NCBI GenBank assembly: GCA_017509685.1
Contig: JAFWPA010000009.1
Location: 62,001-126,000 of the forward strand
Direction of reading: 5' to 3'
Length of the DNA stretch: 64,000 nucleotides
Source of the DNA: Bacteroidales bacterium
Lineage (GTDB): Bacteria; Bacteroidota; Bacteroidia; Bacteroidales; UBA932
The translations under genes and the position numbers were made by a program. Numbering within the stretch: position 1 is the first letter of the stretch; every line of letters starts with the position of its first letter. Of the stretch, positions 25,321 to 34,338 are shown one piece after another. The notes beneath the pieces are model-generated. The model was given only the letters and a program-made list of their open reading frames with translations. It was not told the origin of the DNA and made no database searches.

Positions 25321-27795
25321 CTACTTTTTCTGGATATTCCAGCCATCCAGGGAAATGGAAACGGCAGGAGTGCCGGCAGGAATCTGGCAGCGTACCACTT
25401 TCCTTTCTCCTGGAACCAGGCTAAGGAAATTGTCAGACCACAGCACTCCCGGAAGCAGTTCGCCGGAATCATCCACCGCCTTGAGGATGACTTGATAGGC
25501 GATTGTGTCGGAGGCGTTGACCAACAGTACGTCAAATCCGCCTTCAACGGGTTCCGACTGCATCTCAACGCTTGCAACAGGCAGGGATGTGACAAAAGAG
25601 AGGTCTGAATACTTCCCTATCGGTGTAATATACCAGTCCGACTTACTCCACAGGTACTCATTCTGTGTGGCAGGCACACAGTAAAAATTATCTGCGATGG
25701 TCTCGCCTGCCGCATTCCTCAGTTCAAGGTCTGCGAAACAGGCGCCCTTGATGGCATCAAACACCTTCTGAGGCTCGCGGGGACGTACATAGATGGCTTT
25801 TTCCTCCTGTCGCAGAAGCCGGGAATCGGCTCCGTAAATGCGCAGGACCGCCGTATATTCGGCCTCCGGCAGTACATCGTTGACGGCCCATATGCAGCGG
25901 TCTCCGTAATTGAATACAAGTTGGACGGGCTGGCAGGCCTTTTTGGTGCCGAAATAGCCGGCAGTAGGAACCATATACCAGTCGTACAGCTGCCAATACA
26001 GGCTGGGCCAGGCACTGTTGAGCATCCACTGTACGATACCCGTAGCCCTAGGAACATGGCAGCGGAAAGACTCGAACATGGCACGGGTTCCGTCATAGTC
26101 CAATGCATGGGCTTTCCGGATAAAGTCCCGGAAGCCGGCAGGAGCCCCGTACAAGCCCGTAGTGGTTTCCAGCGCAATACGGGTAGAATTCATATCCGTG
26201 GTGGAGGATGTACAATGGTAATTCCAGTTTGCATCCAGGGGCCACAGGTGATCTATCCCAACCATCCTGCGCACCGACTCCAACTGAGGGATGTTCATTC
26301 CTATGCCCGTTTCCGTATTGAAACCATATGCACCGCCGTTTTGGTTGTCCAGGTACCAGTAATCCGGTCCCACGTACTCATAAGGTCCCAGCATCTTCAT
26401 TCCGGAAGGGCCGCCATATTCGCTGGCAAGTCCTTTGGCCGAGCAGATGTAAGGGCGGTATTCCATTTCGTCGTACAACTCCATGTAACGAGCCTCCAGA
26501 CGGGGATTGGGGATGAAATCCGAGCCCGTGAGCCAGCCGATGATGGAAGGGTGATTATATAGCCGGATCAGCTGATCATGAAAATAACGGACAGCCAGGT
26601 CTTCCGTTTCCGGAGTATTGATGCAGCCCACGCCGGGTGTTTCCGGAAGTCCACAATAGATTTTCCATTCCCACTGACAACTCCAGCCCACAAGAGCCAG
26701 TATGCCCAGGCGGTCGCAGATCTCGTATACACTGTCGTCCTTGCCCCAGATATTCTCAAAACGGATACAGTTAAGTCCCATATCCCGCACGAATTCCACC
26801 TGCCGGCGTGTACGCTCCGGCGTATCCTGCAGGAAAATGTCGTCGGTCCAGCCACCCGCCTTCACCAAAAAAGGCTTTCCGTTCAGGTAAAACTGCCGGT
26901 GACCGGCCGCATCCACCTCACTTCGTATGTCCCGGATTCCGAAACTGGTGGATACCGAATGGGACATGTTCCCGCCTGTTTCGAAATCGACCGTAAGCGT
27001 ATACATTTCCGGAGTTCCCATTTCATGGCTCCACCAGATACGGGGGTTGTCTATCTGTTCCCGGACTGTCACTTTACGGGATTCCCCGGCTGCCAGGGAA
27101 ACGGGTTCACTGAACGAACCGCCTTCATATTCCCCCTTCAAGAAGCCGCTGACTGCGTGATCACTGCGGTTAATGAGGGTTGCCGTCACCAGAATATCGG
27201 CCCGGGACAGCTGATCAGGGTCCAACTCGGGCTTTACCAGGACCGAGGCCACCTGTACATCCGGGGTGGAAATCAGTTCCACGTTCCCCAGGATTCCCAT
27301 GCTTTCATCGACGGGACGCGGATTCCAGTCCACGAAGCCCATGTTCAGGTCTCCCGCCTGTGCGCGATGCAAACGAACTTCCAGCGTGTTTTTTCTGCGG
27401 GCAAGGTCTGTAATGTCAAAGTCACGGACCAGAAAGACCCCGAAGGTAGTATCGGCGGATGCCAGAGTCGTCCCGTTCAGGCTGATATCGGCCCTGTAAC
27501 CCAAGCTGTTGAAACGCAGGATATGTCTTAGACCCGGTTTTACTGAAAAGGTGGTGGTGAATATCCAGGGGCTGTCGAATTGCGATTTATCTATGACCAG
27601 ATAACGAGTCTGGCCCAGAACGTCCGGACCCAATGCGCCAGCCTCATTTAAGGCACCGGCCACGGTACATGGAACGTTTACGTGATAGTATTCCTCCGAT
27701 CCCTCCCTGTGCATCGTCCACTTGTCAAGGCGATGGATTCCGGAACTGCAGGAAACGGCTAGCATAATGGCAGCAAACAGAAAGAGACGTTTCAT
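25321..27795 (-). CDS. GH2 lipoprotein, exo-beta-glucosaminidase/beta-mannosidase-like
   Basis: 824 residues with lipobox Cys16 (LAVSC). Jelly-roll, Ig-like and TIM-barrel domains follow in GH2 order. The barrel has GSDF with Asp426 and FNTETG with Glu495. Instead of the canonical Asn-Glu before strand 4 it has Ser-Asp, the pattern of the exo-beta-D-glucosaminidase (CsxA-like) subgroup, whose acid/base is Asp. Specificity for glucosamine or related residues is inferred from this. The protein is likely periplasmic or surface-attached. It is last in the polysaccharide locus, 2 bases after the GH16 gene. Confidence 0.85.
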   Translation of the reverse strand: MKRLFLFAAIMLAVSCSSGIHRLDKWTMHREGSEEYYHVNVPCTVAGALNEAGALGPDVLGQTRYLVIDKSQFDSPWIFTTTFSVKPGLRHILRFNSLGYRADISLNGTTLASADTTFGVFLVRDFDITDLARRKNTLEVRLHRAQAGDLNMGFVDWNPRPVDESMGILGNVELISTPDVQVASVLVKPELDPDQLSRADILVTATLINRSDHAVSGFLKGEYEGGSFSEPVSLAAGESRKVTVREQIDNPRIWWSHEMGTPEMYTLTVDFETGGNMSHSVSTSFGIRDIRSEVDAAGHRQFYLNGKPFLVKAGGWTDDIFLQDTPERTRRQVEFVRDMGLNCIRFENIWGKDDSVYEICDRLGILALVGWSCQWEWKIYCGLPETPGVGCINTPETEDLAVRYFHDQLIRLYNHPSIIGWLTGSDFIPNPRLEARYMELYDEMEYRPYICSAKGLASEYGGPSGMKMLGPYEYVGPDYWYLDNQNGGAYGFNTETGIGMNIPQLESVRRMVGIDHLWPLDANWNYHCTSSTTDMNSTRIALETTTGLYGAPAGFRDFIRKAHALDYDGTRAMFESFRCHVPRATGIVQWMLNSAWPSLYWQLYDWYMVPTAGYFGTKKACQPVQLVFNYGDRCIWAVNDVLPEAEYTAVLRIYGADSRLLRQEEKAIYVRPREPQKVFDAIKGACFADLELRNAAGETIADNFYCVPATQNEYLWSKSDWYITPIGKYSDLSFVTSLPVASVEMQSEPVEGGFDVLLVNASDTIAYQVILKAVDDSGELLPGVLWSDNFLSLVPGERKVVRCQIPAGTPAVSISLDGWNIQKK

Positions 27796-27797
27796 TT

Positions 27798-28757
27798 TTA
27801 TTTCAGATAAGGATTGTACTTGTCAAAAGGACTGTAGGACATCCAGTCTATTTCCAGTTCATAAGGATAGAGAGGACGCTCAACAGACTGCGCATTGGTT
27901 TCCACCGGCCAGTTGTTCGTATGCCAGAGATTAAGCCGGTATTTGCTCTTGAGACAGGGAACTCCCGTTTTTGACGGTTGGTCGGGGAAAACCACCTTTC
28001 CCTTATAGTCCCACAGAATCATCTTTTTGCCCGTCTGGGGGTGAATCATCCACCAGACCAGACGGTCGGGATACCAGTCCCAGCCGTACGTGTAGAACTG
28101 CTCGGAGGCATCGTACCCGTCTATAGGCTCTATTTTCGACGGTTTGTTCTGGCGTCCGGTAAATGGCGTATTGGGAACACGTGTCACAGACCCGTCCGGA
28201 TGACGCACCTCACTGCGCCAGATGGTCTCCAGGATTTCTCCCGTGGCCAGATTGATGATACGGCCCACCCTGTTGTGTGCGCCCCGTTTTCCCGTCCAAG
28301 TTCCGACATAGATGATACGGGGATCGGCCAGCAGCCATTCGATATCTATCTCGCTCTGGCCGAATTCCCGGTCAATGTTGTAGGTGAAATAACCAACGAC
28401 AGCACCTACGTTGGGCTGGACCTGATAAGCTTTGGGCACTTTGAGGCGAGCCGAGTAACTGCCATAAAAGGTGTATTCTTTGGAGATGATTTCCGGGCCA
28501 CGGCCAGCACCTGCCGGGTCTTCGGGGTCGATACGATACAGCATGATATCCGTTCCCTCTTCCGACAGGGAGGGCATGCCAGAGTAATAGCGGAAATCCG
28601 GCGCCGCGGTGCGGTAATTGAAGTCGAAATAATCCGAACTGCCTGTAGAGAATGTCTCTGTGAAAGCGCCATGGAACGTAGGGGTCTGGGCATAAACTTC
28701 ACCCGCTACAATCAGAGAAAAGAAAACGCCTGCACAGGAGAGTATGCTGTGCTTCAT
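27798..28757 (-). CDS. GH16 family endo-glycosidase
   Basis: 319 residues with a cleavable signal peptide (ending VYAQ). The GH16 catalytic motif ExDxE is EIDIE at residues 136-140, in which Glu136 should be the nucleophile and Glu140 the acid/base. The C-terminal LYPYELEIDWMSY strand is family-typical. Fellow members act on beta-glucans or beta-galactans; specificity here is undetermined. It overlaps the preceding GH16-like gene by 4 bases. It resembles the third GH16 gene (29594-30541) closely, including RGPEI and ADPRxIYxGTWT, so one probably arose by tandem duplication. Confidence 0.87.
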   Translation of the reverse strand: MKHSILSCAGVFFSLIVAGEVYAQTPTFHGAFTETFSTGSSDYFDFNYRTAAPDFRYYSGMPSLSEEGTDIMLYRIDPEDPAGAGRGPEIISKEYTFYGSYSARLKVPKAYQVQPNVGAVVGYFTYNIDREFGQSEIDIEWLLADPRIIYVGTWTGKRGAHNRVGRIINLATGEILETIWRSEVRHPDGSVTRVPNTPFTGRQNKPSKIEPIDGYDASEQFYTYGWDWYPDRLVWWMIHPQTGKKMILWDYKGKVVFPDQPSKTGVPCLKSKYRLNLWHTNNWPVETNAQSVERPLYPYELEIDWMSYSPFDKYNPYLK

Positions 28758-29587
28758 ATTGCTGAGGGGGTATATTTAATCCAGTCTATTTCAAGTTCAT
28801 AGGGGTAAAGCGCAGGATTCGCTTTGTCATGATAAAGACGGAATTCGAGCTTCAAAGGCTCGGAGGGGATGTTTTCCGTCCATTCATAAAGGATGATCTT
28901 TTCGGAGGAAGATGAAGTCTGCAACCACCAGGTTACCTTATCCTGTGTCCAGTCCATTCCGTAAACGTAGAACTTGGACGCAGCATTGAACGATGATGAA
29001 GGGGTCAAGACGGATTCCTGAACCAAAGGGTTTTCACCGGTATCCGGTTCCCTGCGGGATACACGGGAGTACAGATTGTTTTTGTCGGCCACCCGGAACT
29101 CAAGGGTGAATTCGTCAAAGCCGAAGACCGGATCGTCGTCCCGCAGAGAAAAATCGGCGAAAAGGGCAAGCTTGGGTTGGACAGCACCGACGTCCGGCAT
29201 TCTGATTCTGGCAGAAAAACTGCCATAATGGACATAATCCCGGGTAGAGATGATTGCTCCACCGTTGTCTCCACCATCATCCGCAGGATTGGCCCTAAGC
29301 AATAGAATCGTCTTGCCTGTCTCTGTCAGGGAAGGAAATCCGGAATAATAGTGGAAATCTTTTTCCGGCACAACGGAATAGAAGGAGAAATTCTCCGTTT
29401 CTCTGGATGAAAAGTCCTCCGTAAAGGCAGACATCAGATTTACCTCCTTGTGCGACGGCTCCGGCGGTTCTACCGGCTCCGGTGGAATAACCGGCTCCGG
29501 CGGAACAGGTTCTGGAACAGGTACTGGCCGCGTACAGGAAAACGCACACAGGAAATAAACAAGTATTAAAAGCAGGTATCTTTCCAC
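28754..29587 (-). CDS. GH16-like lipoprotein with altered catalytic motif
   Basis: 277 residues with lipobox Cys18 (CAFSC), followed by a Pro/Glu/Val-rich spacer (residues 21-46) that should hold the domain away from the membrane. The GH16 fold is readable and ends in LYPYELEIDWIKY. The catalytic segment is EFTLE (159-163): both Glu positions of ExDxE are kept but the central Asp is Thr161. The loss may lower activity or turn the protein into a binding lipoprotein. It lies between two GH16 genes with intact motifs; 6 bases separate it from the upstream gene. Confidence 0.8.
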   Translation of the reverse strand: MERYLLLILVYFLCAFSCTRPVPVPEPVPPEPVIPPEPVEPPEPSHKEVNLMSAFTEDFSSRETENFSFYSVVPEKDFHYYSGFPSLTETGKTILLLRANPADDGGDNGGAIISTRDYVHYGSFSARIRMPDVGAVQPKLALFADFSLRDDDPVFGFDEFTLEFRVADKNNLYSRVSRREPDTGENPLVQESVLTPSSSFNAASKFYVYGMDWTQDKVTWWLQTSSSSEKIILYEWTENIPSEPLKLEFRLYHDKANPALYPYELEIDWIKYTPSAI

Positions 29588-29593
29588 GGCCGT

Positions 29594-30541
29594 CTACCAG
29601 TTATTGTTCTCACGCCATTCAATGTTGATAGCATCGTATGGCTCATATTTCATCCAATCGATCTCCAGGCCATAAGGATATTTCGGTGCCTCTGTCGATC
29701 GCGGGTTTGTATCCACCGACCAATCTTTCGTATGCCAGAAATTGAGCAGGTACGTGGTAGGAGGCTGAGGGATGCCGGAGAAATGAGGAGTGGTGCCCTG
29801 ATAGTCCCAAAGGATGATTTTCTCTTGGGTTTCAGGGTGCTCGATCCACCAGGTGAGACGGTCGGGATACCAGTCAAAACCATAGACATAGAAACATTTG
29901 GAAGCATCGTACCCATCGACAGGTGCAATTGTGCGCGGAGAGAGAGCCGCGTCATCGGAGCTGTCGAAATTATGGTTCCTGTTTCCGTCATGATAAGACC
30001 GGTAATTGGTATAGAGGATCTGGCCGGTAGCCAGGTTGATGGTGCGTCCAACGCGCTGCAGGTTGTTCACGTTGTTGGGATCGCTGGTCCAGGTGCCGAT
30101 ATAGATGAGCCTGGGATCGGCGATGAGCCACTCGAAGTCGATCTCGCTTAGACCGAATCCACGGGTATACCGATAGGTGAAATAACCGACTACCGCACCC
30201 ACGTTGGGCTGCGCCTTCTTGACATCCGGAACCCTGATACGGGCAGAATAAGTCCCGAAATGGGTACTCTTGGGCGTGGCAATTTCGGGGCCACGACCTG
30301 CGCCGGCCGGATCTGACGGGTTTATGCGCATGAGCATCACTTCCGTACCCTTTTCAGAGAAAGAGGGCACGCCGCAGAAAATCCGGGGAGCAGTGCCACC
30401 GGAGAAGAATTGCGGGGAAGAAGCATTGAACTCCTCTTTGAAAGGGCGCATGAAACGGCTGTCTGTGTCGGTCTGGGCCGATGCGGCTACGCTTGCCAGG
30501 CACAAGGCAATGAACGGAAGCAGAAGAATCGATTTTTTCAT
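29594..30541 (-). CDS. GH16 family endo-glycosidase
   Basis: 315 residues with a cleavable signal peptide ending ASAQ. The catalytic ExDxE is EIDFE at residues 133-137. It shares PNVGAVVGYFTY, SEIDxEWL and IADPRLIYIGTWT with the GH16 gene at 27798. This is the first enzyme gene after the surface-protein block, separated from it by an intergenic hairpin. Confidence 0.87.
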   Translation of the reverse strand: MKKSILLLPFIALCLASVAASAQTDTDSRFMRPFKEEFNASSPQFFSGGTAPRIFCGVPSFSEKGTEVMLMRINPSDPAGAGRGPEIATPKSTHFGTYSARIRVPDVKKAQPNVGAVVGYFTYRYTRGFGLSEIDFEWLIADPRLIYIGTWTSDPNNVNNLQRVGRTINLATGQILYTNYRSYHDGNRNHNFDSSDDAALSPRTIAPVDGYDASKCFYVYGFDWYPDRLTWWIEHPETQEKIILWDYQGTTPHFSGIPQPPTTYLLNFWHTKDWSVDTNPRSTEAPKYPYGLEIDWMKYEPYDAINIEWRENNNW

Positions 30542-30566
30542 TTTTCTCGGTTTTAAGTAAAGGGAA

Positions 30567-30597
30567 AGAGACAGGACAGGACTCCTGCCCTGTCTCT
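30567..30597 (-). terminator. Strong intergenic hairpin inside the polysaccharide locus
   Basis: Arms of 15 bases with one mismatch (AGAGACAGGGCAGGA against TCCTGTCCTGTCTCT) and a tiny loop, followed by TTCCCTTTACTT on the minus strand. Probably a partial terminator or mRNA-stabilising stem between the surface genes and the enzymes. Confidence 0.6.
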
Positions 30598-30621
30598 GGG
30601 AATCATGGATGAATACTCCCT

Positions 30622-31857
30622 TTATTCCTCGTAGGTTACCTTAACACTGAGGTTGTCGAAGAGAATATTGATACCAGGGCCGAAGAAGGGTCCCCAAACG
30701 GAACGGTAGTCCACATAGAAGTAGATGGTGCCCGTCTTCTGAGCCCAGTAAACGGCCACGGGTTCACCGGCATTGCTATAACCGAGTTCAAGGCTGGCAT
30801 TGGCGGCAATGTACGCTTCATCAGCTTCAAAACCACTGTCCAATGCGGGTACGGGATCGGTTCCTGCGGCAGACCAGTAGTTGAACATTTCCACCACGGA
30901 GGTACCGTCGGCACCGATATCGTTAATCGATTCGGCCATACCGAACCAGAGCAGACCGCAGTCGTTGGAATTCTCTCCCCACTTCATCTTGGCAGAGATT
31001 TCCAGACGGTCACCCTCTTCCACTTCGATAGCCTGGTAGAACTTCACGTTATTGGCCTGGTCGTGGATCTGGTTCTCGGAGGACAGACGCAGGCATCCGT
31101 TTTCACCGCCGGAAGGCTTGTCCTCGGTATAGCCGAAGTAAGGCTGCCAGCTGTAAACACCGGGCATGGGATTTTCATAGTCACCGGCAGGGAACACTTC
31201 GGTGTGGATAAAGGTCCAATACTGGGCATCATCCTCCTCCATAGAGCCGCCCTTAAGCAGTTCATTGTAAGCGATGACATCTACTTCGGACTGATAGACA
31301 TCCTTGTCGCCGCCAAGGCCGGTAATTTCGGCTTTAACGGTATACTTGCCATAGGCCGGGAAAGTGTGGGTCTGTTTGAATTCGGAACCATTACCACCGT
31401 CACCGAAGTCCCAGGCAATGGATTTGGCATTCTCAGAAGCCGTTGCATCGAATTCTACCACAAGTCCGAACTTACCGGCGCGGTCGGTCTGGGCTTTGGC
31501 TGTGAAATAAGCCTTTACCTTGCCTGCAAGCGTCAAGTTGGCCTCTTTATTGGCAGTAGCACCTTCGGAGTTAGCCACGGTCAGTTTCACGGTATAGCTA
31601 CCGGCCGCTGCATACTCGTGAACAGGAGAAGCGTCCTTGGAACTTTCACCGTCGCCGAAATCCCACTTGTAAGAGGTGGCGTTGGCAGACTTGTTTGTAA
31701 AGGTTACCTTGAGAGCATCAATGGTAAAATCAAAATCTGCAGTAGGAGCCGCGGCCGGAGTAGGATCCCCACCCGGGTCGGGAGAAACAGGCTTCTGGCA
31801 GGCAGCCATCAGAACAGCAAATGCAGCTGTTGCAAAAAGGATAAAGATTTTTTTCAT
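30622..31857 (-). CDS. PKD-domain surface glycan-binding lipoprotein
   Basis: 411 residues from ATG 31857; the GTG two codons upstream is less likely. Lipobox AAC near residue 20. Two PKD domains are clear (YKWDFGDGESS near residue 65 and IAWDFGDGGNG near 150). A C-terminal beta-sandwich of about 200 residues (GGSMEEDDAQYWTF to the end) resembles carbohydrate-binding modules. Position after the SusC/SusD pairs is that of a surface glycan-binding protein (SGBP). Confidence 0.8.
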   Translation of the reverse strand: MKKIFILFATAAFAVLMAACQKPVSPDPGGDPTPAAAPTADFDFTIDALKVTFTNKSANATSYKWDFGDGESSKDASPVHEYAAAGSYTVKLTVANSEGATANKEANLTLAGKVKAYFTAKAQTDRAGKFGLVVEFDATASENAKSIAWDFGDGGNGSEFKQTHTFPAYGKYTVKAEITGLGGDKDVYQSEVDVIAYNELLKGGSMEEDDAQYWTFIHTEVFPAGDYENPMPGVYSWQPYFGYTEDKPSGGENGCLRLSSENQIHDQANNVKFYQAIEVEEGDRLEISAKMKWGENSNDCGLLWFGMAESINDIGADGTSVVEMFNYWSAAGTDPVPALDSGFEADEAYIAANASLELGYSNAGEPVAVYWAQKTGTIYFYVDYRSVWGPFFGPGINILFDNLSVKVTYEE

Positions 31858-31876
31858 AATCACTGTGATTAATTGG

Positions 31877-32530
31877 TTATTGAATTAATGGAAACAGTTT
31901 GCGTATATCGCTTTCCGGTTTGTCGGCGGGAACAGTATCCCAATGCGGGCTGTTCAGGTCAAGAACGATGACCACATTGGTATTCTTGTCTGACAGTTCA
32001 TAGTTGGCTGGCCCGTTCAGATTGGTGATTTCCAGACCCAGCACCAGCAGCTTGTACTGGCTGTCACTGACCAGGGAGGCTTTCTGAAGGGCCAGGGCCT
32101 TCATATCCACACCCACATAGCAGGTCTCTCCGGATTGTCCCCGCCCCACCTCTATCCTGGCGGGAATGGAACATAGGTCCTGCTTCAGCTCCGTTGCCGG
32201 AACTTCCTTGAGAGCATACTCTGCCAGTTTGCGGTCCGTCTCACTCTTGCACGGTCCCAGACTTACGCTGTAAGCCTCCTGAGTGGAAAAATATCCCGAG
32301 CGGATGACTCCCACCACAATCTGGAGCATGCCGGAAGACGGGTCGTATCGGCAGGCATAATCCCTGTTTTGGTAGAACGGACCCAATGGAATGGGGTAGG
32401 AATTGTCCAAACCCGTCACGCCCGCCTGCGGGATGTACACCTTGGCAAAACCGTAATCGCGGTTTGCGTCGCTTTTTTGGCAGGCCCATGCGGCCATGAG
32501 CACAATGGATAGCAGTAGTATCTTTTTCAT
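31877..32530 (-). CDS. Small PUL lipoprotein, DUF1735-like
   Basis: 217 residues with lipobox Cys17 (AAWAC). An N-terminal segment (AKVYIPQAGVTGL) recalls the DUF1735 domain often found near SusD genes. The rest is beta-rich without a known motif. It starts 2 bases after the SusD stop and is followed by the PKD lipoprotein, so it is likely part of the outer-membrane glycan-capturing complex. The family assignment is tentative. Confidence 0.6.
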   Translation of the reverse strand: MKKILLLSIVLMAAWACQKSDANRDYGFAKVYIPQAGVTGLDNSYPIPLGPFYQNRDYACRYDPSSGMLQIVVGVIRSGYFSTQEAYSVSLGPCKSETDRKLAEYALKEVPATELKQDLCSIPARIEVGRGQSGETCYVGVDMKALALQKASLVSDSQYKLLVLGLEITNLNGPANYELSDKNTNVVIVLDLNSPHWDTVPADKPESDIRKLFPLIQ

Positions 32531-32532
32531 AA

Positions 32533-34326
32533 TCAGTTGTATTCAGGGTTCTGGGTTAAGGTTCCGGCCGAATTGGCCACCTCCTTACGGGTGAAGGGAA
32601 GGTAGTAGTGGCGGGCTTCGAACGTGCGGGTGGCGACGGTGCTGTAGGAGTACTGGAAACCACCCAGGCTGTTTTTACGCACTACAACGCCTTTGATGGA
32701 GCGGTTGAGAACGCTCTCGGCATCCTTCCAGCGGATGAGGTCCCAATAACGGTGGTCCTCAAAAGCCAGTTCTACCCGTCTTTCCTGTTTTACCGCCTTG
32801 CGGAAATCGTCCTTTGTCGTTGCAGTAACAGCAGGAAGCAGCGTGCTGGCGCTGTTTCTCACTTCCATGAGGGCATCACGCGCGGTGAATCCGTATCCCT
32901 TAGGGTCGGCATCCGGTCCATACACCTCATTCATAGCCTCGGCATAGTTCAGGAGCACCTCGGCATAACGATAGACGGGCCACAGATGATCGGTGCTTCC
33001 GCCTTCGATGAGGTTGAGATTGGGTGCCAGGAATTTTTTTAGGTAGTACCCCGTCTTGGAGGCACCGTTCACCTTCATGTCATACGCACCTCCGGGTGAT
33101 TCATCAATAGTATTTCCGTTCCAGACAGAGCCATTGTATACGATGCTGGCCTCGAAACGAGGGTCACGGTTTTCGTACGGATTCAACGTCTGCGGGCCGA
33201 TGTATTCATAGGCATCCACCAGGTTCTGTGTGGGGCATATGCCGCTGTTGCCGCCACGGGTACCCACCGGATAATTCGCCACTTCCGGAGCGCTGCCGGC
33301 CGCCCTCCTGATGAGGAAAATGGACTCCACATCATTGGCCGCGTTATTCTTGAGGAAATAGTTTCCGTAGTCACGGTTGGCGGGCATCCTGTAATCCGGG
33401 TAGGTCCTGGCGCCCTCGCCAAAGCCGAAACCTTTGGCAAAGATTTCCTGACGCACCTTGATGACATCGGCCGCAGCAGCTGCTGCCTTTGCCCACTTTT
33501 CCGTATCGTTGTCGGGATTGTTGCGGGGACTGGCGGCATAAAGCAGCACGCGGGCTTTGATGGCAAGGGCCGTGGTCTTGTCGAATCGGCCGATATCGTC
33601 CCGGAAATTCCAGTTGGTCACATCGGCCCAAACGTTAGTGGCATCGGGGGTCAGAGCTACCCGCCAGTCCAGGTTCACTTTGTCGGCATTCTCATCGATG
33701 AGGGTAACGATATGGTCCACTACTTCGTCGTAGCTTGCCTGACGCGCAAAACCGTTTTCTTCGCCGATGAGAGGAACGCCGCCATACATTTTGATGAGCT
33801 CCCCGTAGTAATAGGCTTCGGCGATGCGGGCCTCTGCCCTAAGCCAGTTGAGGTTGATGACATCGCGCTTATAAGCCTTGCGGTTGTCCGTACTGTAAAT
33901 GCTTCCGTCCGGATTATAGACGGCGCTGGTATCCCGGTTCAGCGCCAGGAAGTTCTCGCCGTCCCGGGCATAATCCAGGAAGAAACGGGCCGCACGGATT
34001 CCGTCATAGTAATTGTTATACAGATAGGAGATCGGGTTCAGGTCGGCCGATATAAGTCCGCGGTTGAAAGCAGACACGGCGGAGGTGGGAGCAGTCTGCT
34101 CTGCCTCGTCCGAGGCCGATGCGAACAGATTCCCGTCGATGACGTTGAACCCGTATTGCATCGGGGTATAGAACGCATAGGCAAAACTGGACAGCGTGCT
34201 GGAGCGGGTCTGAAGCCTGTCCATGGTATCATACACGTCGAGGCGGGTATCCAGGAATTTGGAGCAGGCACAGACGCTCAGTGCCGATACAGACAAAAGA
34301 ACGATAAAAGGATGGAATCTTTTCAT
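32533..34326 (-). CDS. SusD/RagB family outer-membrane lipoprotein (pair 2)
   Basis: 597 residues; signal peptide with Cys21 as likely anchor (SVCACSKFLD). The TPR-like region (LRAEARIAEAYYYGELIKMYGGVPLI) and the C-terminal VKQERRVELAFEDHRYWDLIRW are diagnostic of SusD. It lies 12 bases after its SusC partner (34339-37056). SusD caps the SusC pore and binds glycan at the cell surface. Confidence 0.93.
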   Translation of the reverse strand: MKRFHPFIVLLSVSALSVCACSKFLDTRLDVYDTMDRLQTRSSTLSSFAYAFYTPMQYGFNVIDGNLFASASDEAEQTAPTSAVSAFNRGLISADLNPISYLYNNYYDGIRAARFFLDYARDGENFLALNRDTSAVYNPDGSIYSTDNRKAYKRDVINLNWLRAEARIAEAYYYGELIKMYGGVPLIGEENGFARQASYDEVVDHIVTLIDENADKVNLDWRVALTPDATNVWADVTNWNFRDDIGRFDKTTALAIKARVLLYAASPRNNPDNDTEKWAKAAAAAADVIKVRQEIFAKGFGFGEGARTYPDYRMPANRDYGNYFLKNNAANDVESIFLIRRAAGSAPEVANYPVGTRGGNSGICPTQNLVDAYEYIGPQTLNPYENRDPRFEASIVYNGSVWNGNTIDESPGGAYDMKVNGASKTGYYLKKFLAPNLNLIEGGSTDHLWPVYRYAEVLLNYAEAMNEVYGPDADPKGYGFTARDALMEVRNSASTLLPAVTATTKDDFRKAVKQERRVELAFEDHRYWDLIRWKDAESVLNRSIKGVVVRKNSLGGFQYSYSTVATRTFEARHYYLPFTRKEVANSAGTLTQNPEYN

Positions 34327-34338
34327 AGTGCTTACTCT

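Noticed and set aside
29465..29520. Short direct repeats (ccggctccggcgg-like) in the GH16-like lipoprotein
   Set aside because: They encode the Pro/Glu/Val stalk; low-complexity coding repeats rather than a separate element. The same applies to spacers at 61750-61815 and 63150-63205.
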